Assembly (NCBI GenBank): GCA_021824575.1
Contig: JAKAKJ010000033.1
Coordinates: 1 to 64,000 of the forward strand
Length of the DNA: 64,000 nucleotides
From: Chloroflexota bacterium
Lineage (GTDB): Bacteria; Chloroflexota; Anaerolineae; Anaerolineales; Villigracilaceae
Direction of reading: 5' to 3'
Made by a program: the position numbers and the translations under genes
Part shown: piece after piece, positions 37,070 to 46,493 of the stretch
How positions within the stretch are numbered: the stretch's first letter is position 1
Layout of the letters: every line of letters starts with the position of its first letter
The notes under the pieces: model-generated
What the model saw: the letters and a program-made list of their open reading frames with translations, nothing else
Database searches by the model: none
What the model was told of the DNA's origin: nothing

Positions 37070-39442
37070 ATGGAAAAAAACTTGGCGCTTCAAAAAAAGC
37101 TCTTCCTGCTTGGTGTCACTCTGGCGCTTCTGGCGGCCATTCGAGAGACCTATTCCTGGTACTTTGCCAGCCATGATTGGATTGCGCTGTTTTCTCTTAG
37201 GGGTTTGCTCGCGCTGGTTTTGTTCGCCGCGATATTGATTTTGGGATTGGCATTTGCATTTCTAGGTTTGCTCTCCACAACTGCCGCACGAAAAATTTCC
37301 AAACTCATGCCACAGCTAAAATGGCTGCGATGGCCTGCGACAATATTTTTGTTATTGGTTTTCCTTTGGATTCTCCTTTATTCGCCCTGGGCCGCGGATT
37401 TCCCCGGTCAATGGACGCGTTTCGCGTTGTCCATCGCGTTGGCTTGCTGGATTTCATTCGTTCTATCCGGTCGCCATAAAGATTTTGGCTGGCGGGAAGT
37501 TGTTTTATCTCTTGCTTTGTTTCTTTACATCAGCAGTGTTGCAGAAGTCCGTGCTTATTTTCTGACAGAGCTGGCCTCGCGTTCTGCCATTTTGATTGAG
37601 GGCTTGCTTGTTATCGGACTGATTTATGGTGGCTATTCCAATCGTTTCGAATCTCTTGGCCGGCGTCTGCGTGATTGGCGCGCCTCACTTGGACGTTCGC
37701 GATGGATTGCATTTGCGCTTGTTTTGATTGCGCTATTTTTATTGCGTTTGTTGTTTGGCCCGTCGCTTTACTGGTTCAATGACAGTTTGCGATTCGCATT
37801 TGTTGCTTTGCTGTCTTTGGCGGCGGCCTTTCTTCTCACATCTGATAAAGAAAGTTTATTGTCTATCAAAACGGGCATGTTGGGTCTGGGACTCATATTG
37901 CTTGTGGCCTCCATTATCAATGATACCTATCTCGCTTCCAATTATCCGTTCTCGTTGACTTGGTCAGAGGGCAATCGTTTCTACGATTATTCTATGATCT
38001 TCGGCCAGAGAATTTATGATGCAACACTTCCGATTGTCAATCCATACACGTACAACGCTCCGGGCCGCTTTGTTTTGTGGGGACTTCCTTTCCTGCTGCC
38101 CGGTTTGCCGATTTGGTTTCACCGCTTGTGGGGTGGGGTATTGTTGATCGTTCCGCCCGCGTTGTTTGCGTGGCTGACCAGCCGGAAGATCACTGATCCT
38201 TTTGTTCGATATGCGCTCGCGTTGTGGATTTCCCTTTTCTTTATTGTCCTGACGCCGGTCTACGCGCCGATTTTGCTTTCCGCCATCATTCTTCTTCTTA
38301 CCGCATTCGAGCCTTCTTTATGGAAACGCGTTGCGCTGGTTGTCATTGCCAGCGTCTATGCCAGCCTGAGCCGCTGGACGTGGTTCCTCGCGCCCGCGGC
38401 CTGGGCCGTGCTCTCAGATCTGCTGCTTTATTATCCACAGCGTAGTTCGTCTTTCATTCGCAAAATTTTACCAACTGCAATTGTTGGACTATCCGGCATC
38501 GTCGCGGGCTATCTGGTCGGCAAAAGGAGTATTGCGAGCTATGGCGCCTCTGAAAGTTTGACGGCCAGCCAGCCGTTGTTGTGGTATCGCCTGTTTCCCA
38601 ACCAGACGTATTCGATGGGCATCGTTTTTGGCGCTTTGATCGTCACCGGACCTCTGCTCATCATTATCGGCTGGTGGATGGCTTCGCGGCGCTGGAAGTT
38701 GGACTGGCTCCAAATGCTGGCGGCCTGGGTCGGACTTTTAGGTTTCCTCGGCGCTGGCTTGGTGGTCAGCACCAAGATCGGCGGCGGCGGCGATTTGCAT
38801 AATCTTGATATGTATTTGGTTACCTTGACGTTTGTGTTTGCGCTAGGAATTTATTCTCTGTGGAAAGATAGTCAACTCAATTTGGCTTCGTGGCCGTTTT
38901 GGATTCAAGCATTGTTGTGCTGGTCTTTCCTGATGATCGTTTATCCATTCACGCCGTTCTCGAATCAATCCGCGCCTGCTGCTTTGAATTTGCCTCCTGC
39001 TGCCCAGGTTCGGCAGACTCTTCAAACGATCCAGACTCAGGTGGCTCAAGCCAGCAAATCCGGCCCGGTTTTGTTCATGGACGAACGCCAGTTGTTGTCA
39101 TTTGGTTATATCCGAAATGTTCCGCTGGTCCCGGATTACGAAAAGAAATACATGATGGATCAATCACTAGCCTCGAACGCGGAATATTTCCATCAATATT
39201 ACGTTGACTTATCGAACAAGCGCTTTGCTCTGATCATCAGCGAACCGCTCAAGCACGTGATCAAAAGTGAGGTTGACAACACCAGCCCGTTTCCTGATGA
39301 GAACAATGCCTGGGTCAAGTGGGTTTCCGATCCAACGTTGTGTTTCTATAAACCGATTTTCACTGATACGGCGGATCGGGTTCAACTGTTGGTTCCCCGC
39401 GATGATACGAGCGGATGCAGTCAATACCTGGGCGGAGGATGA
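37070..39442 (+). CDS. Large polytopic membrane protein (790 aa), paralogue of 29482-31479
   Basis: Shared motifs incl. TKIGGGGDLHNLD and SGPVLFMDERQLLSF. Confidence 0.72.
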   Translation: MEKNLALQKKLFLLGVTLALLAAIRETYSWYFASHDWIALFSLRGLLALVLFAAILILGLAFAFLGLLSTTAARKISKLMPQLKWLRWPATIFLLLVFLWILLYSPWAADFPGQWTRFALSIALACWISFVLSGRHKDFGWREVVLSLALFLYISSVAEVRAYFLTELASRSAILIEGLLVIGLIYGGYSNRFESLGRRLRDWRASLGRSRWIAFALVLIALFLLRLLFGPSLYWFNDSLRFAFVALLSLAAAFLLTSDKESLLSIKTGMLGLGLILLVASIINDTYLASNYPFSLTWSEGNRFYDYSMIFGQRIYDATLPIVNPYTYNAPGRFVLWGLPFLLPGLPIWFHRLWGGVLLIVPPALFAWLTSRKITDPFVRYALALWISLFFIVLTPVYAPILLSAIILLLTAFEPSLWKRVALVVIASVYASLSRWTWFLAPAAWAVLSDLLLYYPQRSSSFIRKILPTAIVGLSGIVAGYLVGKRSIASYGASESLTASQPLLWYRLFPNQTYSMGIVFGALIVTGPLLIIIGWWMASRRWKLDWLQMLAAWVGLLGFLGAGLVVSTKIGGGGDLHNLDMYLVTLTFVFALGIYSLWKDSQLNLASWPFWIQALLCWSFLMIVYPFTPFSNQSAPAALNLPPAAQVRQTLQTIQTQVAQASKSGPVLFMDERQLLSFGYIRNVPLVPDYEKKYMMDQSLASNAEYFHQYYVDLSNKRFALIISEPLKHVIKSEVDNTSPFPDENNAWVKWVSDPTLCFYKPIFTDTADRVQLLVPRDDTSGCSQYLGGG

Positions 39443-40269
39443 TCTTGAATCTGCCTTATCTCGTTCCACGTGTGGTTCGCCACTTCATGCCCGAAGGCCT
39501 CACGCGATTTCTCCTGCTGCGATCCATCATCATTCGTCCCGGCCTCGAGACGACTGCGCCTCAAACTGCCGCCAATCGTTACAATGAAATTCTCAAGTCG
39601 CGCGGCGATTCGTTAAAGGACAAGCGCGTTCTTGTCTTTGGATATGGCGGACGATTTGATCTCGGCATTGGTCTATTGGAAGCCGGCGCGGAACATGTCG
39701 TCTTGTGCGACAAATATGCGCCGCCGGATGATGCTCACAACGCGATGCTTTTGTCGAAATACGATTCGGTTCTTTTCCTCGACGGAGGCCGGACGCGCCC
39801 GCGCCCCGAGCGGATGACTCTGCTCCAGGCCGACATCCGCGACATACGTTCCTCGCCCGAGTTTCCTCCCGTTGATTTAGTGGTCAGTAGTTCCGTTTAC
39901 GAACATCTCGATGATGTGGATGGCATCACGCGTTCCCTCGCCTCGCTGACCAAACCCGGAGGCCTGCATATCCATTACGTGGATCTGCGCGATCACTTCT
40001 TCAAATATCCATTTGAGATGTTGTCGTATTCTGAAACTATCTGGCGCAGCTGGCTGAATCCAACCAGCAACCATAATCGTTTTCGCTTGTGGGATTATCG
40101 CCGCGCCTTTGAAAAATATTTTGAAAAAATTGAAATTCAGATTCTGGAGCGCGACGAAACCGCTTTTGAAAAAGCCCGCCCGCGCATTCGGTCTGAGTTC
40201 GTCAGCGGCAATTTGCAGGATGACAGCGTCACGCTGATTCTTGTGATTGCATCCCGGCCGCGTAATTGA
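39439..40269 (+). CDS. Class I SAM-dependent methyltransferase
   Basis: VLVFGYGGRFDLGIGLLEAGAEHVV, VSSSVYEHLDDVDGITRSLASLTKPGG; ATGA overlap. Confidence 0.75.
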   Translation: MILNLPYLVPRVVRHFMPEGLTRFLLLRSIIIRPGLETTAPQTAANRYNEILKSRGDSLKDKRVLVFGYGGRFDLGIGLLEAGAEHVVLCDKYAPPDDAHNAMLLSKYDSVLFLDGGRTRPRPERMTLLQADIRDIRSSPEFPPVDLVVSSSVYEHLDDVDGITRSLASLTKPGGLHIHYVDLRDHFFKYPFEMLSYSETIWRSWLNPTSNHNRFRLWDYRRAFEKYFEKIEIQILERDETAFEKARPRIRSEFVSGNLQDDSVTLILVIASRPRN

Positions 40270-40275
40270 TCAGCC

Positions 40276-42273
40276 ATGAAAATTTTGCTTGACGCCATTC
40301 CATTCGTTGCCTGGACGTTGTTGTGGATCGCGGGCGGCTGGCTGCTGGTCGCCTCGCTCTTTCGCCTGCGCGGCAGCGAGAATGCCATGATTGGTTTGGG
40401 AGTCGGCTTGGTTCTTCAAGCCTGGCTGGCGAATCTCCTTGCACGCGCCTTGCCGGTCATGACCGCGTTCTGGCTTTCAGCCGCGCTGGTTTTTCTGGCT
40501 GGCATTATCTGTGCATTTATATTTCGCCGCGACCTGCAAATTGAGTTTTCCTTATCGCAATGGTTGCTGCTCATTCTCCTGACCTTGTTGTTCAACTTCA
40601 TCGGAAACGGTCTCGGCATTTTCGATGATTATCAGAATCTCCCGACTGTTTCCTTAATGGCAACTGGCGATATCCCACCGCATTTCGCGCTCAATCCATC
40701 GTTGAATTTTGGTTACCATTATTTATTGCTTTTGATCTCTGCGGAGTTCATGCGGATGGCGCACATGTTTCCGTGGAGCGCACTCGATCTGGCGCGCGGT
40801 TTCATCCTCGCATTGCCGCTGATGCTTGCTGGTTTATGGGCCTATCGCCTCACGCGAAACCGCACCGCCGCTTTTCTGACAAGTTTCATGCTGGCGTTTG
40901 CTGGGGGCGCACGCTGGCTTTTACTTTTGATTCCCCAGCCGATTCTCAATCTCATTTCATCCAACATCACGCTGATCGGTTCTGCCAGCACGACTGCATC
41001 AAATTTATCCGATGCACTACTCTCAAATTGGAAAATTGATGGAGCCGGGCCGATTCCATTTCCATTTGCTTTTTATACCGGCATCAATCAGCCTTACATC
41101 ATGGCATATACCGGCATTGCTGGTTCAGCCATTCTGATTATGCTGATTCTTCTGATGACCGCTGGCCGCTGGCGTCATTGGAGCGCAGCAATTATTACTT
41201 CTATGTTGATTGCGGCTCTGGCGATTGCCAATGAAGTTTCGTTTGGTTTGATTGGTCTTAGCTTTCTTCTCGTCATCCTCACATGGATGATCGCAAATCG
41301 TTCATGGAAGTTACCGCGCGCGCTTTGGATTTGGATCGCGATTCTCAGCGCGGCGGGATTGGCGGCGCTCGTTCAAGGCGGGATGTTTACCGAAATCGTG
41401 CGCGCCCGCTTCCAGTCCGGGCCTGAAGCGGCCAGCTACTTCGACGCGTCGCCCAGCTTCGTCTGGCCTCCGTCAATTATTTCCGCGCATCTCGGCTCAT
41501 TATCCATTTTCAATTTATCACAATTAATCGCGGCGCTTGCCGAGATTGGACCCATCATTTTGGTCACGCCGCTCGTTTTGATTTGGGCGTGGAAATCTTT
41601 TCGACTGGGAAAATGGTTTGAAGCCGCGTTGATCGCGTCGTCGCTGTGGAGCGTGCCCGCGTTGTTTGTGGCATTCAAAGGCCCGTTATTCACAGCCACG
41701 CCGCGTTTGATGAGCGGATGGTTGTTCGCATGTATTTTGTACAGCGTGCCGCTGCTATGGATTTGGCTTCGCAAACGAAGCGGAGCTTGGCAGGTTGTTG
41801 CATTGAGCGGTGGATTGGTAACGACCTTTGCAGGACTGATACTTTTCGGCGTTCAATTGGTCGCGATCCAAAAACCCATTTACACAACTTTCATCACGCC
41901 GATGGACGCGCAGATGTCGCAAAGCTATTGGAATAAATTGCGGCCCGATGCCTTGATCTTCGATCCGACGGTTTACCGCGCACCCACTGTCTTTGGACGG
42001 TTCACAGATTCATCGCCATCGTGGTATCAAACGTCGCCGGAATTTCAGGCCTTGGCCAGCGCACCCGATCCGTTCAAACTTCGCGCGGCGGGATTCGATT
42101 ACACGTATTTTGACAGCGATTACTGGAACAACATGACGCCTGCCGAACAAGCCTTGTTCAAAAATGAATGTGTAAAACAAATCGCGCAAACGAATGGCAT
42201 TCACAGCGAAAAAGATTATCGCAAGGATTTCCGCCGCTTGCTGGATATTCGCGATTGCAAACAAACACCCTGA
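40276..42273 (+). CDS. Large polytopic membrane protein, paralogue of 43932-45950
   Basis: DDYQNLPTVSLMATGDIPPHFALNP, MFPWSALDLARGF. Confidence 0.7.
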   Translation: MKILLDAIPFVAWTLLWIAGGWLLVASLFRLRGSENAMIGLGVGLVLQAWLANLLARALPVMTAFWLSAALVFLAGIICAFIFRRDLQIEFSLSQWLLLILLTLLFNFIGNGLGIFDDYQNLPTVSLMATGDIPPHFALNPSLNFGYHYLLLLISAEFMRMAHMFPWSALDLARGFILALPLMLAGLWAYRLTRNRTAAFLTSFMLAFAGGARWLLLLIPQPILNLISSNITLIGSASTTASNLSDALLSNWKIDGAGPIPFPFAFYTGINQPYIMAYTGIAGSAILIMLILLMTAGRWRHWSAAIITSMLIAALAIANEVSFGLIGLSFLLVILTWMIANRSWKLPRALWIWIAILSAAGLAALVQGGMFTEIVRARFQSGPEAASYFDASPSFVWPPSIISAHLGSLSIFNLSQLIAALAEIGPIILVTPLVLIWAWKSFRLGKWFEAALIASSLWSVPALFVAFKGPLFTATPRLMSGWLFACILYSVPLLWIWLRKRSGAWQVVALSGGLVTTFAGLILFGVQLVAIQKPIYTTFITPMDAQMSQSYWNKLRPDALIFDPTVYRAPTVFGRFTDSSPSWYQTSPEFQALASAPDPFKLRAAGFDYTYFDSDYWNNMTPAEQALFKNECVKQIAQTNGIHSEKDYRKDFRRLLDIRDCKQTP

Positions 42274-42360
42274 GTTTCGGGACGCGGATTTTTAGTTTGG
42301 GGGCTATCGAGACAGAATTTCATCCGCGTTCATCAGCGCTCGTCAGCGCCCTTTTTCAAT

Positions 42361-43806
42361 TTATACAAATTTTATTCTTCTGGCCGCGAAAGCCACCATT
42401 CTCAATAATAACATTCCATGCTTCCAGCGCGAAATATTTGTCGAGCCGTAGGTCCGCTCGCGATATCGGATCGGGATATCAACGATTTTGCGGTTGAGTT
42501 TTGCCGCGCCGAAGATGAGATCGTAATCACCGAACGGATCGAACTCGCCGAAATAACTTCGGTTGACGGCGATCATTTCATAGTCTTTGCGCCATAAAAC
42601 TTTTGTGCCGCACAATGTGTCTTTGATGGGCTGACCCAAAATCCACGAAAAGGCAAGACTAAAAAATTTGTTGCCGAGAAAGTTCAAGCCCTGCATGGCT
42701 TCCTTTTCCATCGGGTAAATCAATCGCACACCGTTGATGAATTCGCCTCTGCTGGATCGAAGAGCTTCGTAGAAACGCGGCAGGTCTTCGGGCGGGACGG
42801 TTAAGTCTGCATCCAAAATCATCAACACATCGCCTTTGGCTTCGGCGAAACCGAGTCGCACCGCGTCGGCTTTGCCAATGCCGGTTTGACGGAGCAGCCG
42901 GCTCTTCGTCCCGGGATGAGCCGACATTTCGCGTTCGATGGCCGCGTACGTATCATCGTGCGAATGTCCCTCGACGAAAACAAGCTCCATGTCGCTTCCC
43001 ATTTTGGGAGTCCGCTCGAAGATGGCTTTGATATTTCCGGACTCGTTGCGCGCCGGAATAATCACGGAAATCATTGGCTCTTCACGAAGTGGTTCAGCTT
43101 GCGGTCTTGCAATCACAAAATTTGAAAGTGCAAACTCTTTGAACGGCCAAAGCCGAACGAGAAATTTATTCGCAAAACTGCCAAGTGGCAAAGGCCAAAG
43201 AATTTCATGCCAGCTTCGGATGACATCAAAGCCTGCCAGGTTCAACATGCCGCGCACGTCAATGGGCGTCATCCAATTTTGCGGCAGCATCGGCGCGGCG
43301 AGGTTAAATTGCTGTGCGATCGTCAGTGGAAGCTGCCAAAGCCTGCTATAGAAATTGATAATGACGCGAGTGGACGGAGTACATAAATGACGAATTTGAT
43401 CGAACGCGCATTGGATGTCCCACAGATCATTGACCGTGTCTGAAAAAATGATGGCGTCGAACGTTCCTTCCACGGACGAGAGATCGTGCGCGTCGGCCTG
43501 GATGAAATCCAGCTCTGGATGCTTTTCCCGTCCGCGCCGAATCATCTCGGCGGAAAAATCCACGCCGACGCCGCGCGCCGGATCGAGCGAAGCGAGCAAA
43601 TCGCCCATGCCGCAGCCGATCTCCAGCACGCGCTGTCCCGGGCTGATGAGGAAGCGATAAATCCCGCCAAGCCTGCGATGGTAAAAGCTGCCCCAACCGC
43701 GCCAATTGTCGCGCTTGCGCGCCACATTGTCCCAGTGAGCGATATGGGTCTGCTGATATTTGGATTCCTCATAGCCGATGAAATGATCTTGAGAAGGACT
43801 GTTCAT
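42361..43806 (-). CDS. Fusion: SAM methyltransferase + family 2 glycosyltransferase
   Basis: VLEIGCGMGDLLASL in N-terminal half; ISVIIPARNESGNIKAIFERTP and MILDADLTVPPEDLPRFYEAL in C-terminal half. Confidence 0.87.
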   Translation of the reverse strand: MNSPSQDHFIGYEESKYQQTHIAHWDNVARKRDNWRGWGSFYHRRLGGIYRFLISPGQRVLEIGCGMGDLLASLDPARGVGVDFSAEMIRRGREKHPELDFIQADAHDLSSVEGTFDAIIFSDTVNDLWDIQCAFDQIRHLCTPSTRVIINFYSRLWQLPLTIAQQFNLAAPMLPQNWMTPIDVRGMLNLAGFDVIRSWHEILWPLPLGSFANKFLVRLWPFKEFALSNFVIARPQAEPLREEPMISVIIPARNESGNIKAIFERTPKMGSDMELVFVEGHSHDDTYAAIEREMSAHPGTKSRLLRQTGIGKADAVRLGFAEAKGDVLMILDADLTVPPEDLPRFYEALRSSRGEFINGVRLIYPMEKEAMQGLNFLGNKFFSLAFSWILGQPIKDTLCGTKVLWRKDYEMIAVNRSYFGEFDPFGDYDLIFGAAKLNRKIVDIPIRYRERTYGSTNISRWKHGMLLLRMVAFAARRIKFV

Positions 43807-43931
43807 GATCCCTGTAACCGAACTTGAAAATGAACTTTATTTTACGCGTGAACATGGACTCCGAACAGCCCGAAATTCATCTTCGTATATAATCGAACCA
43901 TTCATGAATTGTCGAATTCAGGTGATGTGCC

Positions 43932-45950
43932 GTGTATTGGAATAGAACTGGCAGTATTCTCGATCCGCTAATCTTCATTATTTTGTCCCTTGGCTGGATT
44001 ATCGGCGGCTGGCTTCTGGTTCGCCGCAGTGGACGATTTTCCAAACGCGAACAGCTTGTTGCCGGTATGGCATCCGGCTTGCTGCTTTACATCATGCTTG
44101 GCAATGCCGTTGCTCATTTCCTGCCGTTGTATTTTGCGTTTGCCTTGACGTCCATCTTGATATTGCTCTTCGGTGTTTGGGTATCGAGAAATTTCAAATT
44201 TGCCTGGCCTGAACTAATCGCGCCATCTGTGTATTTTCCAATTGCGGCAATGATGGTAATGACGGGGTTATTCACTTTGATTTTGCGCGGCCTCGGCGTT
44301 GGCGACGATTACGCTCATCTGCCGCTGGTCTCTTCGATGGCCGCCGGGGATTTTCCGCCACATTATTCGCTTCATCCTGAAATCTTTCTTCCGTATCATT
44401 ACGCTCTGGACTTGTTTGCCGCGACCGCGGTTCGAATCGGCGGATTTTTTCCGTGGAGCGCCTGGGACATCAGCCGGGCGTTTGTCCTTTCGTTGACTCT
44501 CACCTGCGCGTGGATATGGTTGCGCCGAATCACGCGCAGCAAAGTCGGGGCTTATCTCGGTTCTGGCCTCATCGCATTTGGGATGGGAACGCGCTGGTTA
44601 TTGGCTCTACTTCCCAAAGCATGGATCGCAAATATTTCTTCGGATATTCAGATCATCGGTTCCTCTGCCGCGACAGGCGATACGCTCGCCAAAGCTCTTT
44701 TCCGCTCGTGGGTAATTGATGGCGGGCCTCCGGTTCCAATTCCGTTTGCATTTGCGAATGGAATTCTCAATCCGTTGACTTACGATTGGGCTGGCGCTGC
44801 CTCCCTGCCTTTGCTTGCCATGATTTTGATCCTCATGATCGCCAGCCGCCGAGCCTTGAGGCCAGTCGGACTTTTATTGCTGGGAGTTGCGATTTTGTCC
44901 CTGGCGCTGAGCGCCGAGCATATTTTTGTCCTGCTGACTGTTGGAGGCGGCCTGGCGGCTTTCATAAATATCCTTCATCTACAAACACCGCCAAGAAAAA
45001 TCCTGGCATCGTTTTCGGGACAATTTCTTTTCGTCGCTCTGATTGCTGCTTTGCTAAGTTTCGTTCAAGGCGGCGTAATAACCGAATTTGTCAGGACGCG
45101 CATCACGGGTCAAGCCGGGGTGACTGCCGCGGGCACAAGCGTATTTTCATTGCGCTGGCCGCCTGTATTCTATGACAGCCATTTTGGAAGCCTGTCCATA
45201 ACGAGCTGGAGGCAACTTATAGTTCTTCTTGCAGAAGGCGGCCCGATTCTCTTTTTGTTCCTGATCGTGATTTACAGAATGAGAAATGATTTTCGACATC
45301 ATCGAACTTTTGAGTTTGGTCTTGGTATCGCTTCATTTCTCAGTGTGATCATTCCTTTATTTGTCAGTTATTATGTGCAGCGCGACATCACGAGATTTAC
45401 TGGATTCGGTCTCGATGCCTGGCTGTTATTGTCCATTCAGCCGCTTTGGAACTTTGTCAGGCGCGGACTTCTTTGGAAAAAGCTGGTGCTCGGATTCGGT
45501 TATGCGGTCACGGTCTTCGGCGGCATCGCCTTGTTCGCTTTACAAGCCACCGCCATCATCTCTCCAGAATCCTCCAGTTTTATTTCCAGCATGGACAGCC
45601 GGATTTCGCAAGCCTATTGGAATCGCCTTACGCCGCAAACGATGGTCTTTGACCCGATTGGCTTTCGCGGACAGACGGTGTTCGGTCGTCTCTCCATTGC
45701 TGCCACCAATGGCTTTACCATGAGCCAATTTGTCCCTTACCTCGCGGCTCCTGATCCACACGCTCTTCAAAAGCTTGGATTTGGTTATATTTATATTGAT
45801 TTGAAATATTGGGAACGCCTCTCGCCGGAATATCAACAGGCGTTAGGCAGCTCATGCGCCAAAGTCATCAAAAGGTTGGAGCGTTATAACAGTGCGACTG
45901 GCGAACTTTCTGACTTCCGTGTTTTGATTGACATCACCAATTGCAAATAA
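43932..45950 (+). CDS. Large polytopic membrane protein, paralogue of 40276-42273
   Basis: DDYAHLPLVSSMAAGDFPPHYSLHP, FFPWSAWDISRAF; GTG start. Confidence 0.7.
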   Translation: MYWNRTGSILDPLIFIILSLGWIIGGWLLVRRSGRFSKREQLVAGMASGLLLYIMLGNAVAHFLPLYFAFALTSILILLFGVWVSRNFKFAWPELIAPSVYFPIAAMMVMTGLFTLILRGLGVGDDYAHLPLVSSMAAGDFPPHYSLHPEIFLPYHYALDLFAATAVRIGGFFPWSAWDISRAFVLSLTLTCAWIWLRRITRSKVGAYLGSGLIAFGMGTRWLLALLPKAWIANISSDIQIIGSSAATGDTLAKALFRSWVIDGGPPVPIPFAFANGILNPLTYDWAGAASLPLLAMILILMIASRRALRPVGLLLLGVAILSLALSAEHIFVLLTVGGGLAAFINILHLQTPPRKILASFSGQFLFVALIAALLSFVQGGVITEFVRTRITGQAGVTAAGTSVFSLRWPPVFYDSHFGSLSITSWRQLIVLLAEGGPILFLFLIVIYRMRNDFRHHRTFEFGLGIASFLSVIIPLFVSYYVQRDITRFTGFGLDAWLLLSIQPLWNFVRRGLLWKKLVLGFGYAVTVFGGIALFALQATAIISPESSSFISSMDSRISQAYWNRLTPQTMVFDPIGFRGQTVFGRLSIAATNGFTMSQFVPYLAAPDPHALQKLGFGYIYIDLKYWERLSPEYQQALGSSCAKVIKRLERYNSATGELSDFRVLIDITNCK

Positions 45951-45986
45951 AGGGGGAATACCTGCTCCAGGGTAAGAACATCGTGT

Positions 45987-46006
45987 TATAATTCAGTCGC
46001 TGAATT
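45987..46006 (+). promoter_or_regulatory. -10 TATAAT overlapped by palindromic operator AATTCAGTCGCTGAATT
   Basis: 24-nt block TTATAATTCAGNNNNTGAATTTTG identical to the gmd promoter apart from 4 central bases. Confidence 0.65.
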
Positions 46007-46013
46007 TTGAATT

Positions 46014-46493
46014 ATGGAAGATACGCACAACGAAACCATCCGCGAATTGACCCTGCTCGAGCAGGTCGAGAGCGACCCGGATATCAACCAATCTGCCCTT
46101 GCCAACCAGCTTGGAGTCGCGGTTGGAACCGTCAACTGGCACCTCAAACGCTTGATTGCGAAGGGCTATGTCAAAGTCCAGCGCGCGGAGCGGAAAAAGT
46201 TGCGTTACATTATCACGCCCGAAGGTATTGCCTTACGCGCCCGCCTCACAGTGGATTACATCGAACATTCCCTCGACCTTTATCGTAAAACGCGCCAGCG
46301 CGTCAAAGAGCATTTGAATGCGATCCGCGCCGTAGGGATTGATCGCGTCCGCATTGTCGGCGATGGCGACGTAGCGGATATTTGCCGGCTTTCGTGCCTC
46401 GAGCAGGGATTTGCAGTTGTTCAAGACGACGACGCGCCCCGGCTGGAAATCAAGGGCTGGAAAGTCACCTTGAACATGGGAGAACATTCATGA
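46014..46493 (+). CDS. Winged-helix (MarR-like) transcriptional regulator with C-terminal ligand-type domain
   Basis: NQSALANQLGVAVGTVNWHLKRLIAKGYVKVQ HTH; C-terminal VRIVGDGDVADICRLSCLEQGF. Confidence 0.82.
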   Translation: MEDTHNETIRELTLLEQVESDPDINQSALANQLGVAVGTVNWHLKRLIAKGYVKVQRAERKKLRYIITPEGIALRARLTVDYIEHSLDLYRKTRQRVKEHLNAIRAVGIDRVRIVGDGDVADICRLSCLEQGFAVVQDDDAPRLEIKGWKVTLNMGEHS

